Of a DNA stretch of 64,000 bases, positions 1-11,257 are shown one piece after another; positions within the stretch are counted from its first letter, which is position 1; each line of letters starts with the position of its first letter. The DNA comes from Artemisia argyi. Its lineage: Eukaryota > Streptophyta > Magnoliopsida > Asterales > Asteraceae. The position numbers and the translations under genes are program-made. Under the pieces are notes generated by a model. The model made no database searches, was not told the DNA's origin, and saw nothing but the letters and a program-made list of their open reading frames with translations. Location: contig CM060687.1 in NCBI GenBank assembly GCA_030686995.1, positions 166,378,770 through 166,442,769 of the forward strand. Reading direction: 5' to 3'.

Positions 1-1080
1 TCAGGGAACAAGGACAAGACGCATGACTTTGTGCCCATAGAAGGAGGAGGCAGTGTAACTTTTGGTGGTGGAGATGGCAAAATTACTGGGAAAGGAACTA
101 TTAAGACACCTTTGTTAGACTTTGAGAATTTTTATTATGTGAAGGAACTGGAGCATTTTAATCTATTCTCTGTATCACAGATTTGTGACACTAAGAATAA
201 GGTTTTCTTCTCTGAAGATGAGTGCCTTGTACTCTCCAAGGACTTCAAACTTCCAGAAAACACAACTGTTTTGCTGAGAGTTCCTAGAACCTTCAACTTA
301 TACACATTCAATCTGAATGATGTCAAGCCAGAAGGTGATCTAACATGTTTGGTGGCAAAAGCTTCCTAGGATGAATCTACCAAGTGGCATAGGAGAATGG
401 CTCATGTGAATTACAAGACTATCAACAAGTTGTCTAAACTTGGTCTTGTTCAGGGCCTACCTTCTAAACTCTTCACCAATGAACACAATTGTATTGCTTG
501 CAACAAGGGAAAGCAACACAGAGCCTCTTACAAAGCCATCAAAGCTGTGAGCACCATTTCAGGACCTCTTCAGTTGCTGCACATGGATCTCTTTGGTCCA
601 ACTCCTATCAGAAGTATTGATCATAAGTACTTTTGCCTGGTTATCACAGATGATTTTAATTGAAAACCAGCTTAATAAAAAGGTTAAAGGAATTAGGTGT
701 GACAATGGGACAAAATTCAAAAATGTTGTTTTCATAGAATTCTGTAAGTCTAAGAGGATTAGAAGGGACTATAGTACTCCAAGGACCCCACAACAAAATG
801 GGGTTGCTGAAAGGAAAAATAGAACCCTCATTGAGGCAGCAAGATCAATGCTTGCAGACTCCAAATTACCCACTACGTTTTGGATTGAAGCAGTAAGTAC
901 TGCTTGATATGTCTTGAACAGGGTATCCATCTCTAGACATCATGTCAAGACACCTTATGAACTTCTCACGGGGAAAGTTCCAGACATACATTACCTTAAG
1001 CCTTTTGGATGCAAAGTGACCATTTTAAATAATGCTGATATACTGGGTAAGTTGATGGGAAAGCTGATGAGGGATATATT
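1..1080 (+). pseudogene. copia GAG-pre-integrase and integrase core, broken
   Basis: Residues encoded from about 31 to 570 match the GAG-pre-integrase region, including the WHRRMAH motif and a zinc-binding HNCIACNKGK segment. The integrase core starts at HMDLFGP (first catalytic D at 586-588). The second catalytic D (701-703, RCDNGTKF) and E (809-811, GVAERKNR) keep the D-35-E spacing. The first-to-second D distance is only about 38 codons and changes frame, so a frameshifting deletion lies near 655-660. Further lesions are TAG at 367-369, TGA at 905-907 and a frameshift near 1045. It would insert cDNA in an intact element and is inactive here. Confidence 0.88.
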
Positions 1081-2040
1081 GTGGGTTATTTAGCTCATAG
1101 CAAGGCCTATAGGGTATATAATCTGAATGCCAAAAGGATTGAAGAGACCCTTAACCTAAGATTTCTTGAAGATCAGCCTAATACTCAGGGACAAGGCCAT
1201 TCTTGGTATTTTGACCTAGACTATTTGACTGATTATTTGGGTTATTCTAGACATGCTTCTAATCCTAATGTAGGTACCAAAGATCCAAATTCTAACCCTG
1301 CAGTTTCCATGGATGATGACTCAGAATGTGAATCTGAGCCAGATGAACACACCATTGTTGTACCATCTTTTCCACCTAACCATTATGTAGGTAATCATTC
1401 TGCTGCTGAACAAGATGATGAGTCACAGTATGCAGAGGATCTTGCAAGACTGGAGAAGCAAGAACATGCTGCTACTAAGGAAGCTCAGAAACTCAATGAA
1501 AAGGTTACACAAGAGACTGAAGCACTCCTACATCAATCAGCACAAGCAGTCAGTGGAAACAAGGATACTGCTGATGATTCTACTGAAGGCACACCTATTC
1601 CCACTGATAAGGTCAAAGATGCTGATACTATTGATGCCAACTCTCCCATTTCTACTGAAGCATCTACAGACTTGGAGAAGCCCTTTACAAGATTTCCAAG
1701 TCCTTCTGATCTTGGGAATTATCAGCCAAAGCCTGGCTTATTTCACTCAGCTTCTTATGATACTGAGTTTGGGCCTACAGTCAACAACCTTGATGCCACA
1801 ATTGATGTTCACCCTAAAGCAACAAAAAGGATTCATAATGCTCATCCCTTATCAAAGATTATTGGAGATCCTAAAGATCCTGTTAGAACTAGAAGCACTG
1901 TAAAGAATACAAAATATGGTGAAGTTGCTTTCATCTCTTATGTCTACAATCAAAAGAGGGACAATCACACAGACTTCAAACATTGTCTGTTTGCATGCTT
2001 TCTTTCTTAGATAGAGCCAACTAGTGTTCCTCAAGCACTG
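1081..2040 (+). pseudogene. copia integrase C-terminus and acidic linker before RT
   Basis: The reading frame is open from 1081 to a TAG at 2008-2010. The first ~55 residues (GYLAHSKAYRVYN) are the conserved tail of copia integrase. The rest is a low-complexity acidic, E/T/S-rich spacer that normally links integrase to RT. After the TAG the frame continues to 2040, where the gypsy element is inserted. The Q of the family consensus at the stop suggests a CAG to TAG change. The segment 1290-2040 recurs at 11258-12008. Confidence 0.82.
2036..2040. other. left target-site duplication CACTG of the gypsy insertion
   Basis: CACTG immediately precedes the TG of the 5' LTR and reappears directly after the CA of the 3' LTR at 13353-13357. 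Five base pairs is the usual Ty3/gypsy duplication length. A third CACTG precedes the 3' LTR at 12004-12008 as part of the duplicated copia piece. Confidence 0.93.
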
Positions 2041-3386
2041 TGATGAGGCGAAAAATGATCCGTTTTTAGGGGGTCATTTAAGCCCGAATCCGAATTTATT
2101 TGATCAAATATTGCCCTAAATCGTTCCTTTTGTGATTTTAGGTACTTGGAGAGTGAATTCTGGAAAAGAAGCCATTTTGGACGTTTTTGGAGCATAAAAG
2201 TGAAGAAAACGGCAAAGTCTCAATTTTTCATGCTGGAACAGTACATGAAGGCGTCAAGAGTAAACTCATGACGGCGTCAAACCCCAAGAATTAAAATCCG
2301 TAGCTCATGACGGCGTCACACAGGGCGTCAGATGTAGATCAAGGCCGTCCGAGGAAGTATTTGGTGGCGAGATGACGGCGTCACACCTTTGTTCTTGACG
2401 CCGTCATCCCTATTTTCCTATATATAGTTTTCTAGTTTTTCACATTTAAGGAGAGAAGTTTTGGAGAAACCCTAAAGACGATTTTGGTGCAACTTTTACA
2501 GGTTTTTCAAGGGTTCCAAACCCTTGATACCTTGCATTGTAATTGAGATAAGTGTTCTTCTAATTCAATCAATATGTCTATGTGTTGGTTGTCTATATCA
2601 TGTTCTTGTCTTAATTCTATCATGCTAGGTTAGATCTCTTTTGTGTTTGCTTAGATCTAATGAAACCTAGATATTGATTATGTGTTGATTACTTGTTTAT
2701 TCTTGTCTTGGATGAATGATTTTATATGTTAGGCTTAAGAAAACTGGCAGATCTCCAAATGGTAACATGCTTGAACGTCTTAAGAAACATGAACCGAGGC
2801 GTACTAGGTCTTTATTGGTTGTATTTAATGCATGAGCCACTGTTTACAATCCCTATAGTTGTGCTGGGCATGGTTTAGGAGGAGATAAGAGCTCATAGAA
2901 TTGGGGAGTTATGTATGCCACCCCATGAATGGTATTAAGGAATACAATCCATCATCCATGTAATTATAACAAGTAATTAACGTGTAAAAGATATCTAGGG
3001 AGTAGTGAAATCTAAGTAAACACATTTTCTCCAATTACTGCTCACAACTTTAGTATAATTAGTTTATTTTTCATTTTTAGTATTTTATTTTGATTGCATC
3101 TTAGTTTTGGGTTAGTTGAATAGCAACTAATTCCGCCCACTCTTCCAAAAACCGATATTTTAATTGCTTTCCATAAAATATAAAAACACAAAAATAATCA
3201 TCCCTCATCTTTAGAACTAGTAATTAAGCTTTCTAATCCTAGCGACACTATTCCTAAGCTGAACGATCAATCCCCCGGTACTTGTCACTATACTATACTA
3301 CAACGATCAGGTACACTGCCTGGTGGGGGTTGTAAGCTTCTCGAGATCCCTCGAGGGGTAAAGCCTGTTGCGATTCCCACGCATCA
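2041..3386 (+). repeat. 5' LTR of the gypsy element
   Basis: This 1346-bp direct repeat starts TGATGAGG and ends GCATCA, with its partner at 12009-13352. It carries four TGACGGCGTCA palindromes and a TATA box near 2419, so U3 and the start of R can be placed in its first ~410 bp. A fragment of the same LTR family lies inverted at 61533-61861. Confidence 0.94.
2248..2427 (+). promoter_or_regulatory. LTR promoter: four TGACGGCGTCA palindromes upstream of a TATA box
   Basis: The 11-bp palindrome TGACGGCGTCA, or its reverse complement, occurs at 2269-2279, 2308-2318, 2373-2383 and 2396-2406, with two degenerate copies at about 2248 and 2323. CTATATATAG follows at 2418-2427, which predicts transcription start near 2450. 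TGACG is the core bound by TGA-class bZIP factors. The promoter role is inferred; the motif cluster is directly visible and is retained in the 3' LTR. Confidence 0.65.
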
Positions 3387-3392
3387 AGTTTT

Positions 3393-3410
3393 TGGTGCCG
3401 CTGCTGGGGA
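3393..3410 (+). other. primer binding site, tRNA-Asp type
   Basis: TGGTGCCGCTGCTGGGGA begins six bases after the LTR end. It resembles the TGGCGCCGTTGCCGGGGA site known for Athila/Tat elements, which pairs with the 3' end of tRNA-Asp, with three substitutions. Confidence 0.75.
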
Positions 3411-3560
3411 ATAGTTATTGTCTAGGTTAGGATTTCTTTTTATTAGGTCTACTTGCTAGATTCCTTTCTAGTAAGATTTTATTTTTTATTTTTTTAGGTT
3501 TTCTTTAAGTCTATCTTATTTCTTCGTGCTTTTGTTCGTGACTCTTCACCGTCCGCCATC

Positions 3561-6245
3561 ATGGCAACCAACGAATTCTCCAACCTTAGGATCACTAGGA
3601 GTCGTAGTACCACTAGAGACCTTGTCTTGCCTTATGCAGAACCCGAAAGAGAAATGTGTAGGTTAAGACGAACTCACTCAACTCCTGAACCATCCAGCAT
3701 TGCTATCAATTTTGATGCACCTCTCTCTGAAGAAAATTCAGAAAACCATGTCTCAACCCCTAGCTCCCAACCCAACAACGACACTAGTACTCCCGCAACC
3801 CCCATTCCTAAGCATCTCAAAGATTACTCCTCCCTAACCTCTCGTGGCTTCTCAAACGCCATTGTCTACCCAAAAGAACACACCAACGAGGTCTTGCACG
3901 CAAACGATGTTTGGCTTGTCAAAAGTGTGTGTAAATTTCACGGACTAGATGAGGAAAATCCAATCCAACACATCAAGGACTTCCTGAAAATAGTGGACAC
4001 CATCCATACGGATAGGGCTACTAGTGACACATCCCGATTGCGATTCTTTCCTTTCACCTTATATGAAAAAGCCCAAGAATGGTATGACAAACTCCCTTCT
4101 GAATCTATCTTCACATGGGAGCAACTCATATCCAAGTTCTATGAGAAGTTCTTTCCACCTGGAAAAACCTCAGCACTTAGAGATAGGATCCTCCGTTTCC
4201 AGAAGAAGAAGGACGAACCCTTCTATAAATCGTGGACTAGATTCAAAGATTCAATAAGACAAGTTCCCCATCATGGCATTGAGCTTTGGCTCTTGGTCCA
4301 AATCTTCTACGAAAATATCTCCTCTAATGACCGAAACGGAATTAACCAATCTAGGAAAGGAAGATTGGCCAATCTTAATGCCGAGGAAGGATGGGATAGG
4401 ATTGAAGAATATGCTCAAGACAAGGATGACACTTGGGATGAACCTGAGTCGACTGTCAGCATTTCTGAGATCACCTCGGATCGGTTGAGCAAAGTTCACA
4501 AAAGAGTGGAATACCTAGCTGGATCGCAATTACCTAAACAGCTGTCGAATCCTTACTTGATCTGCGATTACTGTGGAGGCCCGCATGAGGTAGAAGAATG
4601 CGGAGGAGCAGCCACAACTGAACATGCATGCTTGTCAGGAGGGGACATTTATGCTGATCCCTCCCTTTTGCCTTTCTACCAAAATGACGATTACACCCTT
4701 TGGGGAAATCTGGTAAAGAGAAGAGAAGGGGAGGAAGGCCCTGAATTCAAAATCAGGAGCAATTTCGAAGATGACCTTGGTCACTTCACTCAAGAAAAAG
4801 ACTTGCAAATGAAAGGGCTTAATGAGCTTTTCGACGAGCAGCAGGAGGGTATTGGAGAATTTTTCAACAAGCTTAACTCAACCCTAGATAACCTCCAAAC
4901 GCCATTAGAAAGAAAAAAGGACCCCATGCTCGCGATAACCACACGAGCTGGAACGACAACCAAGGACCCTCCTTACCCAAACTCGTCCCTCGTCACCCCC
5001 GATCCAGGCAAACCTGAGGAGGAGGAGCAGGAGGTCGGCATTGGCACCCCAGACCAACCGCCCGTAACGATCCCTTCCCCATCGGCCTTGCCTAACCAAC
5101 CTGTGAGAATCCCATTCCCGTCCCGATTAAGAAACCAGAAAACTGAGAATGATAACAAGAGGTTCTTGTCATACCTAAAAGACTCAGTTGTTACCATACC
5201 TCTCCCTGATGCTTGCTATCACATGCCAAAGTATAGCACATACTTTAAAAAGCTACTCGCTAACAGGAAGAAACTCGAGGGTCTTGTGACCCTGGGGGAA
5301 GAATGCTCAGTAGTGACCCATCGAGGGCTACCAAAGAAGGTAGACGATCCGGGTAGCTTCACCTTGCCTTGCTCCATAGGACCTCTATCAATCAAGAATG
5401 CTCTTGCCGATTTGGGAGCGAGTATCAATCTCATGCGTCACTCTATGTTCTGTAAACTAGGATATTCTGGATTGAAGTCTACCCGTATGAACATCCAACT
5501 AGCCGATAGATCAGTCAAGTACCCCGTAGGGATATGCGAGAATGTGCTAGTCAAAGTTGGGAAATTCAAATTCCCGGTCGACTTCGTAATCCTGGATATG
5601 GAGGAAGATGACTTGGTACCTATCATCTTAGGTAGACCATTTCTTGCTACCGCTCGTGCAGTCATTGATGTCTACGATGGCAAATTGACCTTACGAGTGG
5701 GAGACGATAGCACAACCTTCGACATTAAGGATTCTATGGACCTCTCCCTCGAAGCAGCCAGTCGGATCTACTTTATCGGGGAAGTAGATGAACTCACAGA
5801 TGTCATTGATAGTTGCGTCGATGAACAAATGGATGAAGGCTGGCTACAGGACGAGAGTTTTCTGCCTTTACTAGAGGTGGAAAAGATGGAGGATGTTAAT
5901 GCAGTCTCCTTCTACCCCAGACAAGAGGCAACGGAGCATCTCGAGCTCCGAAAGCCCGAAAACAAGCTCAAGCCTTCTATTATCGAACCTCCTAACGTTG
6001 ATCTTAAAGAGCTTCCTAACCATTTGGAGTATGCCTTCCTTCAGGGGGAGGACCAACTCCCGGTAATCATAAACTCTTCCTTAGAACATGAACAAAAAGT
6101 TAAACTCTTAGAGGTCCTAAAAAAATACAAGGGGTACTCGCATGGAGTGTGGCCGACATTAAGGGGATTGACTCAACTTTTTGCACACATAAGATCCTTA
6201 TGGAGGAAGATTATAAACCTACTGTGCAACCCCAGAGGTGAGTGA
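3561..6245 (+). CDS. Athila-type gag-protease polyprotein, frame lost at its 3' end
   Basis: The frame starts at ATG 3561 and encodes 894 residues. The gag core, roughly residues 90-260, contains the conserved WYDKL, FFPPGKT and FYKSWTRF segments. A zinc-knuckle-like CDYCGGPHEVEEC begins at residue 335 with spacing C-X2-C-X3-H-X4-C, one residue short of canonical. The aspartic protease follows with catalytic DLGAS at residue 617 and the flap/ILGRPFL region about 60 residues on. Near 6136 the frame leaves the conserved path, so the last ~35 residues (from about GVWPTLRG) are out-of-frame read-through. In related elements gag and pol are one polyprotein; here they are split by that frameshift. 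Confidence 0.88.
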   Translation: MATNEFSNLRITRSRSTTRDLVLPYAEPEREMCRLRRTHSTPEPSSIAINFDAPLSEENSENHVSTPSSQPNNDTSTPATPIPKHLKDYSSLTSRGFSNAIVYPKEHTNEVLHANDVWLVKSVCKFHGLDEENPIQHIKDFLKIVDTIHTDRATSDTSRLRFFPFTLYEKAQEWYDKLPSESIFTWEQLISKFYEKFFPPGKTSALRDRILRFQKKKDEPFYKSWTRFKDSIRQVPHHGIELWLLVQIFYENISSNDRNGINQSRKGRLANLNAEEGWDRIEEYAQDKDDTWDEPESTVSISEITSDRLSKVHKRVEYLAGSQLPKQLSNPYLICDYCGGPHEVEECGGAATTEHACLSGGDIYADPSLLPFYQNDDYTLWGNLVKRREGEEGPEFKIRSNFEDDLGHFTQEKDLQMKGLNELFDEQQEGIGEFFNKLNSTLDNLQTPLERKKDPMLAITTRAGTTTKDPPYPNSSLVTPDPGKPEEEEQEVGIGTPDQPPVTIPSPSALPNQPVRIPFPSRLRNQKTENDNKRFLSYLKDSVVTIPLPDACYHMPKYSTYFKKLLANRKKLEGLVTLGEECSVVTHRGLPKKVDDPGSFTLPCSIGPLSIKNALADLGASINLMRHSMFCKLGYSGLKSTRMNIQLADRSVKYPVGICENVLVKVGKFKFPVDFVILDMEEDDLVPIILGRPFLATARAVIDVYDGKLTLRVGDDSTTFDIKDSMDLSLEAASRIYFIGEVDELTDVIDSCVDEQMDEGWLQDESFLPLLEVEKMEDVNAVSFYPRQEATEHLELRKPENKLKPSIIEPPNVDLKELPNHLEYAFLQGEDQLPVIINSSLEHEQKVKLLEVLKKYKGYSHGVWPTLRGLTQLFAHIRSLWRKIINLLCNPRGE

Positions 6246-8905
6246 ACCCTAACATTAAGGAAGTAGTAAAGAAAGAAGTCATCAAACTTTTGGATGCATG
6301 ACTGATTTACCCGATCTCGGATAGCCCATGGGCCAGTCCCGTACAGGTTGTACCTAAAAAGGGTGGAATGACTGTAGTAAAGAATGACAAGGGTGAGATG
6401 GTGCCCCAGAGAACTGTCACTGGATGGCGGGTATGCATCGACTATCGAAAGCTCAATGACGCCACGAGGAAAGATCACTTTCCCTTACCATTCATTGATC
6501 AGATGTTAGAGAGATTATCTGGACATGAATACTATTGCTTCTTGGATGGGTTCTCTGGATATTTTCAAATCCCCATAGCACCCGAGGACCATGAAAAGAC
6601 CACGTTTACTTGCCCCTATGGAACATATGCCTACAAAAGGATGCCTTTTGGGCTATGTAATGCCCCCGCCACTTTCCAACGTTGCATGACCGCAATCTTT
6701 CACGAGCTCATGGAAGACAGCATGGAAGTGTTCATGGATGACTTTTCAGTCTTCGGGAACTCCTTAGACCGCTGTCTTGCTAATCTAGAAAAGATGCTCA
6801 AACGTTGTGAGGAAACCAACTTGGTGTTAAACTGGGAAAAGTGTCATTTCATGGTAAAGGAAGGGATTGTGTTAGGGCATAAGATCTCAGGGAACGGAAT
6901 AGAGGTGGACCAAGCTAAAGTTGAAGCTATATCTAAGTTACCATACCCCACGACGGTTAAGGCAATACGCAGCTTTTTGGGGCACGCCGGGTTTTATCGG
7001 AGATTCATCAAAGATTTCTTCAAAATTGCTCGGCCAATGACTCAATTACTTGTGAAGGATGCTCCGTTCGATTTTTCCCAAGAATGCAAGGATGCATTCG
7101 ATCTCTTAAAAAGGGAACTCACTCAAGCTCCAATCATGATCACACCCAACTGGGAGTTACCATTCGAAATCATGTGTGACGCTAGCGACTTCGCTGTCGG
7201 GGCTGTATTAGGTCAACGACGTGACAAGCTTTTCCAACCTATTTACTACGCTAGCAAAACCATGAATCCCGCTCAAGAGAACTACTCCACCACCGAGAAA
7301 GAACTATTGGCCGTAGTATTTGCATTCGACAAATTCCGACAATATCTTGTCCTTTCAAAAACAGTCGTCTTCACTGATCACTCGGCTCTTAGATACCTCT
7401 TCACGAAGCAGGATGCTAAGCCACAACTAATTCGGTGGATTTTTTTGTTACAAGAATTCGATGTTGAGATTCGCGATAAGAGGGGGGCAGAGAATCTAGC
7501 CGCAGATCATCTATCTCGTCTTGAAAACCCTTTGGATAAGCACGATAGAAGTGAGATTAGGGATTCGTTTCCTGACGAACAACTGATGTCAATGATTGAG
7601 TCGGAGCCATGGTACGCCGACTTTGCTAATTACTTTACAAGTAGATGTAGACTTGTTCCAGAACACCTGACTAAGTACGAGAGGAAGAGGTTCTTTTCCC
7701 AGCTAAAATACTACTTCTGGGATGAACCCTTTTTATTCCGAAGGTGTCCTGACCACATTATAAGGCGTTGTGTTTCGGAAAATGAGGCAGTTAAGATTAT
7801 GAGGGAATGTCACTCTGGTCCTTCTGGCGGGCATCATGGGATAAACGTTACCGCCCGAAAGATTCTCGATGCAGGATTCTATTGGCCCACAATTTTCCGT
7901 GATGTGAAAGAAATGGTGCAGGCGTGCGATGCATGTCAACGAGCCGGAAATATATCACATAGGGATGAGGCACCTCAGAACTTTATACAAGTTTGTCAGG
8001 TATTCGATGTTTGGGGGATTGACTTCATGGGACCCTTTCCATCCTCAGGGGGAAACGAGTACATCTTAGTCGCCATTGACTATGTTTCAAAATGGGTTGA
8101 GGCACAAGCCCTTAGGACCAATGATGCAAGAGTAGTCATTCATTTCCTGAAAAAGCTTTTCGCAAGATTCGGGATTCCGAAAGCTCTCATCAGTGATAGG
8201 GGAACACATTTTTGCAATGCACAAATGGAAAAGGTCATGAAAAGGTATGGAGTACCCCGTCGATTCTCCACCGCCTATCATCCACAGACCAATGGCCAAG
8301 TCGAAAACACCAATAGAGCTATTAAAAGAATACTTGAAAAAACGGTTAGTCAAAACAGAAAGGACTGGTCATTTAAACTCGACGAAGCTTTATGGGCATT
8401 CCGAACTGCCTACAAAACACCTATTGGAACGACCCCATTCCGCATGGTGTATGGTAAGGCATGTCACTTACCGGTAGAATTAGAACACAAGGCTTATTGG
8501 GCACTTAAGACATGCAACTTAGATTACACAACTGCTGGAAATAACAGGTTTTTGCAATTGCACGAGCTTGATGAACTTAGACTAGAAGCCTACGAATCCT
8601 CCATCACATATAAAGAAAGAGCTAAAAGATGGCATGACCAGAGAATTAAGAAACCCAAAGATTTTTCAGAGGGAGACAAGGTCCTATTATACAATTCTCG
8701 GTTGAGATTATTTCCGGGAAAACTTAAGTCTAGATGGTATGGACCGTTCACGGTAAAGAATTCTTCTAAATTTGGAGCGGTAGTGTTAATTGATGATGAA
8801 GGTAGGGAATTCACGGTTAACATACAACGTGTAAAACACTACCAAGAAAATAACAATGAAATGATTAGTGAGGAGGATGTGACGTTTGATGATGAAATCA
8901 CGTAG
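6138..8905 (+). pseudogene. Athila-type RT, RNase H and integrase (pol), 5' end broken
   Basis: The open part starts at ATG 6368 (845 residues), but conserved RT sequence in the same frame begins near 6138. In-frame TGA codons lie at 6239-6241 and 6299-6301, and gag enters in another frame. RT has its FMDDF box at residues 122-126 counted from 6368. RNase H shows D271, E312 and D337. Integrase has an HHCC zinc finger at about residues 480-525 and the catalytic triad D552, D610, E646 (57 and 35 residues apart). The C-terminus ends [20 protein letters not shown] without a chromodomain, as in Athila. All catalytic residues are present, so only the N-terminal breaks disable it. Confidence 0.9.
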
Positions 8906-11257
8906 TAACCCATGACCTTGAGTCTAGCTACAAGACTCGTAAATAAAGAAAAGCGCTTCTTGGGAGGCAACCCATGTTTTGTGTGATTTAATTTGTTTGT
9001 TTGTTATTTGCTTCCGTATGCATGCTTTATTTTTATTGTTGGTTGATCATGTTTCTCAATTAAAATGTGGAAATACTTTACTTTGTAGTTTAGCCTAGTC
9101 TTAACTCCACCTAGAAGTATTTTTGCAAAAGATAAGTGTAAGGGGAAACCCCAAATATGTTTTAAAGAAACAAACCGATCATGATTCTCCACAATAATAA
9201 ATGAACATGTGTATTCGTATTTGTTAGAGTCAAATGCTTGTATTGAGTCATAATGAAGTTTTTGCAGGATTTTCCAGGAAGTAGGACCAAGTTTTTCCAG
9301 AAATTTTCCGAAAACTTAACATAAGAATTTCTGCAGGTCCATTCTGACGGCGTCAGAGGCTTACTCTTGACGGCGTCAGGAGTTAAAATCTGGAAATTTT
9401 ACCGGTTTTGTTTTTCTAATGGAGTCTTATGGTTTTTGTGAATTATTAAGTTTTATAATCTCCAGGAGATCTGCAAACTTCATTCCACAAGCATTATATC
9501 TTACTTTGTTTTCTTGGATTTAGAAACTTATATAGGATGCCGCCGATTTTACGCGAGGTTGTCTTGTCTATTTTTGTCAGGATTTACAGGTTATGTATGA
9601 CAAGGAGATGATTTATATTCTGGAAGGGAAGCTTTGATTGTTCATTTTCTTGGAGGAAGATTTAACCTGGCCATCCTATAATCCATACCGAGCGAATCAG
9701 GGGAGTATTTGATTTCATTCTTTTTACTTTTTAACTTTTACATTCTTTACTTGAACATTGGGGACAATGTTCATCTTAAGTGTAAGGGGAGGGTAAAAAG
9801 ATGATACCTTACATATGCACTTTCGCTTGAGTTTGTCTTGTTTGATAGTAGATGTGTAATAAAACTATGAGAAATACTTGTTAGTGCAATTTTAGCGCCA
9901 AATTTAAAATTTTTTACAACATTTAGGAGTGAAACTTTAGCCATAGCAAGCGTCTCATGGATAGGAGATTGTATGACTAGCATATAACCGTATATTCAGA
10001 AAAATTTTCCACCCAAATATGTGAGGTTCGCCTTTAGATTTGATAGGAAAAGCATTTACTATTAGTGCTTATGAGTGTACCGGTAGCATTTAGATTCTAG
10101 AACTTGCGTTAGTGATGCATCCCGACACCGCTAGTGAGACTACATTCGTGTGGTAGGATTTACTACATGATAAGAGGCATTAGGATCACCCTTGTATTAA
10201 ACCCGTATCATAATTACTTGACCATTTAAGTCATATTACTTGGCTAGTTAAGTCAACTAATTTTTCCCACACCCTTAGCGTTGTACTCATTTTTAGTACA
10301 CGAAACCCCTAGTACACCCCTCCGAGCCTATCTTTTCGTTTCTAACTTTAAGCATTTTACTTAAAGGAAGAATTTGTTACACCCCACTTAAATGTACAAC
10401 CAAATCGCCTTAGCCTTCCGTGTATGCGCTCATCTTTAGTGCATTATTGTTATTTGTTAAACCCTAAGTTAACTTTCTAATTGATTACATGGTTGCTAAG
10501 TCGAGTCATATCCTTGTACATATTGTTTTGGGACGATTGGGACTCATGGGTAAGTACTTGTTTATGGAGTAATGGGGAAGAACATCATTTATTACCCCCA
10601 TATGTGCGTTAATCTTAAAAGTGCTCCAAGTGTTTTGATTTTCTTAATTCGAGTCATTAGAATAGTTTAATGTAAAGTATGTAAAGATTCAAGTGTAAGG
10701 GGAACTCTCATCCCCTATGATGTATTATTTTGGATGGTAGGGTAACAGTGTATGCCAAAAAAAAAAATAAATAATAAAAAAATCGAAATATCAAGAAAAA
10801 GAAAAAAAAATAAAAAAAAAAAGGAAAAGAGAAAAAACATACGGACTACCATCCCTTTTCATTCTATGTTCATTTTATGTTTTTGTTATTTTTCATTTTT
10901 TAGCTTAAGTCGAGTCTAGTCTTGGCTTAGCAACGCCATATTGTACATGTAATTAACTAAGATTGTTAACTCGCCACCAGTAAAACTTCCTTTATCCGAC
11001 AAAAACCGTGTAATTCATATCCCTATACCTAACGTTACAACCCTTTAAAAGACCTCTTTGATAGTTTAACCTAGGTGCTTACGCCATGTGGTGGAGGTTT
11101 GATCCTTTCCCAAGCCTATGGTAATCTATTTTGCTATGACAGGTAGTGAGAGATATCTTCCATTTCCATAATGTTATATTACTTTATTACACCCGAGAGA
11201 TATGAGTATCTAAACACTACTTGTGAGGTGCTAGTGTATGACCTCCGTGCTTGTTTA
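8906..11257 (+). other. gypsy untranslated 3' region; no env ORF
   Basis: I see no plausible coding frame in these 2.35 kb, although autonomous Athila elements often carry an env-like ORF here. Visible structure: two TGACGGCGTCA palindromes (9345-9355, 9368-9378), three copies of the polypurine core GTGTAAGGGGA near 9137, 9780 and 10690, and an A-rich low-complexity patch at about 10755-10835. The region stops abruptly at 11257, where copia sequence begins. Confidence 0.75.

Noticed and set aside
1415..1903. 162-codon plus-strand frame, repeated at 11383-11871
   Set aside because: It is an out-of-frame shadow of the copia linker frame and has no domain of its own.
6239..6301. The two TGA codons as programmed readthrough signals
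   Set aside because: They are accompanied by a frameshift 100 bp upstream, so simple decay is the more economical view without other family members.
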